A stretch of 64,000 bases of DNA from Acidicapsa acidisoli (GTDB taxonomy: Bacteria > Acidobacteriota > Terriglobia > Terriglobales > Acidobacteriaceae). Made by a program: the position numbers and the translations under genes. Of the stretch, positions 62,747 to 64,000 are shown piece by piece. The notes under the pieces are model-generated. The model searched no databases. It worked only from the letters and a program-made list of their open reading frames with translations, and was not told the DNA's origin. Location of the stretch: positions 248,001 to 312,000 of the forward strand of contig NZ_JAGSYI010000002.1 in assembly GCF_025685625.1 (NCBI RefSeq). Reading direction: 5' to 3'. Each line of letters starts with the position of its first letter. Positions within the stretch are counted from its first letter, which is position 1.

Positions 62747-64000
62747 ACAAATCTCGACAGCGCACCACGCTTGCCCACGCTCACCTCATGACGCTGGTGG
62801 CGATGATGGTCGTCGTGATTTTATCGTCTCGTGCTGCGGCACAGGATCACGGATTATCGTGGACAGGAACCTGGGCCACTTCGCCCATGCGCGACGATGC
62901 GGGGAAGGGATTCAATCGGCAGACACTGCGGCAGATTGTACATACCAGTGTCGGCGGACAGGTGGCCCGCATACATATCTCCAACCTGTTCGGCGCGCAA
63001 CCGCTGACCGTCGCAGACGTTCATATTGCCCAACGAAGCGCAGATTCCTCGATCGTTGCGGCAACGGATCAGAAAGTTCAATTCGGGGGACTTTTTTCTG
63101 TTACCGTTCAACCCGGAACTGAGGCCATCAGTGATCCGGTGGACTTCCAGGTCCCTCGTCAAGCCGATGTTGCAATCAGCATTTACCTGCCAAACCCCAC
63201 CGGCTTACCGACATACCATCCATCCGGATTTCAGACCAACTATACAGCCGATGGAGATGTAAGCGGGCTGGCGAGCCTCTCTGGCGTCAAAACGACCCAG
63301 AGCTATTATTTCCTCATCAATCTCGATGTCCAGAATAAGGCAGTTCGCGGATCTGTTGTAACGCTGGGCGCTTCGATTACAGATGGCTACGCCTCAACTG
63401 CCGACACGAATCGGCGCTGGCCGAATGACCTGGCGCAGAAATTGCTTGATGCCGGACTGAACATCGGTGTTCTTAATCAGGGGATCAGTGGGAATCGTTT
63501 GCTTGCTGCCGGGGCTGGCGACAGTGCGGAGACTCGCTTCGACCGCGATGTACTGAACGAACCCGGTGTACGTTGGGTGATCTTTTCCGACGACCCCATC
63601 AATGATCTCGGATCGACCGCGCCTCCGCCGACAGCCGATCAGTTGATCGCGGGTATAGGACGTCTGATCGCCAGGGCTCATCAAAAACAAATCAAGTTTG
63701 TCTGCTCTACGCTCACGCCATATCAAGGGGCCGCTTACTGGACTTCGGCAGGAGAGGCGGCTCGCGAGCAAATCAATAGCTTTCTCCGCAGCAGGACCAG
63801 CGGCTGTGATGCGGTGGTCGATCAGGATGCGGCGACGCACGACCCACTTCACCCGGCTCAGTTTCTTCCGGCATATGACAGCGGCGATCATCTTCATCCG
63901 AATGAGGCAGGCCTGCAGGCCATTGCCGACGCAGTCAATCTTTCCCTGTTTTCGCACCCCGGGTTTTCGCGAACCGGCGCGCCCGCAGCCAAGTCTCATT
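62743..64000 (+). CDS. Secreted SGNH/GDSL-type esterase (partial, runs off the right edge)
   Basis: An open frame from GTG 62743 (overlapping the previous TGA) continues to the window end, at least 419 residues. A signal peptide is present (TLVAMMVVVILSSRAAAQ; ATG 62788 would also serve). An N-terminal beta-domain of ~170 residues precedes the SGNH fold. Block I is VVTLGASITDGY with nucleophile Ser211, where GAS replaces the usual GDS. Block III is NQGISGNRLL, and the catalytic Asp382/His385 are in DHLHPN. Family members deacetylate or deacylate polysaccharides. Coupling to the glycosidase suggests joint attack on an esterified glycan. Confidence 0.85.
   Translation, partial: MNKSRQRTTLAHAHLMTLVAMMVVVILSSRAAAQDHGLSWTGTWATSPMRDDAGKGFNRQTLRQIVHTSVGGQVARIHISNLFGAQPLTVADVHIAQRSADSSIVAATDQKVQFGGLFSVTVQPGTEAISDPVDFQVPRQADVAISIYLPNPTGLPTYHPSGFQTNYTADGDVSGLASLSGVKTTQSYYFLINLDVQNKAVRGSVVTLGASITDGYASTADTNRRWPNDLAQKLLDAGLNIGVLNQGISGNRLLAAGAGDSAETRFDRDVLNEPGVRWVIFSDDPINDLGSTAPPPTADQLIAGIGRLIARAHQKQIKFVCSTLTPYQGAAYWTSAGEAAREQINSFLRSRTSGCDAVVDQDAATHDPLHPAQFLPAYDSGDHLHPNEAGLQAIADAVNLSLFSHPGFSRTGAPAAKSH

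Overview
The window looks like a chromosomal segment of a soil Acidobacteriota (Terriglobia / Acidobacteriaceae type). This is inferred from gene content, with no rRNA gene to confirm it. The signs are three very large Oar-like TonB-dependent receptors with an N-terminal carboxypeptidase-regulatory (plug-preceding) domain, a sedolisin (S53) protease carrying many Ig-like modules, a CRTAC1/ASPIC-UnbV plus TPR pair, ECF sigma factors paired with zinc-finger or FecR partners, and many carbohydrate-active and PQQ enzymes. Codon use is moderately GC-rich throughout. I saw no phage, integron, insertion sequence, CRISPR array, tRNA or rRNA.

Layout. 1-10500 (+): end of a GH31 glycosidase, then ThuA-like, Gfo/Idh/MocA oxidoreductase and a TIM-barrel isomerase/epimerase (sugar conversion). 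These are followed by a secreted multicopper oxidase, a tri-haem cytochrome c, two tandem PQQ dehydrogenases and a PagL-like barrel (periplasmic oxidation and outer membrane). 10515-18656 (-): sulfate assimilation, cysD-cysN-cysH-tauE/safE, preceded by a TonB-dependent receptor whose leader carries short reading frames rich in consecutive cysteine codons. 18657-23179: aminotransferase, HAD hydrolase, and a divergent KdpD-like kinase / KdpE-like regulator pair. 23564-28327 (-): giant S53 protease. 28328-40396 (+): two adjacent ECF-sigma operons, (i) sigma / zinc-finger-TPR anti-sigma / TPR-CHAT protease-like protein and (ii) sigma / zinc-finger-FecR-DUF3352-like protein / two ABC-ATPase plus permease pairs. 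40590-48738 (-): TonB receptor, a gene fragment, an SRPBCC protein, a LytS/LytTR two-component system and a Sel1-repeat protein. 49616-53434 (+): a solute-binding lipoprotein next to a PAS histidine kinase, with no permease. 53993-64000 (+): TonB receptor, CRTAC1 protein, TPR protein, DUF5703-type glycosidase and a truncated SGNH esterase, which looks like a polysaccharide-use locus.

How it fits together. Oligosaccharides are probably bound by the outer-membrane receptors, cut by secreted glycosidases and esterases, and partly oxidised in the periplasm by PQQ enzymes feeding electrons to the cytochrome. Sulfate is activated by CysDN and reduced as APS by CysH; the CysN C-terminus is a collapsed APS-kinase remnant, consistent with PAPS not being needed. 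The most unusual items are the cysteine-codon leaders in front of the sulfur locus, the two adjacent sigma operons, and a transmembrane hairpin plus poly-glycine insert inside the last Ig module of the S53 protease.
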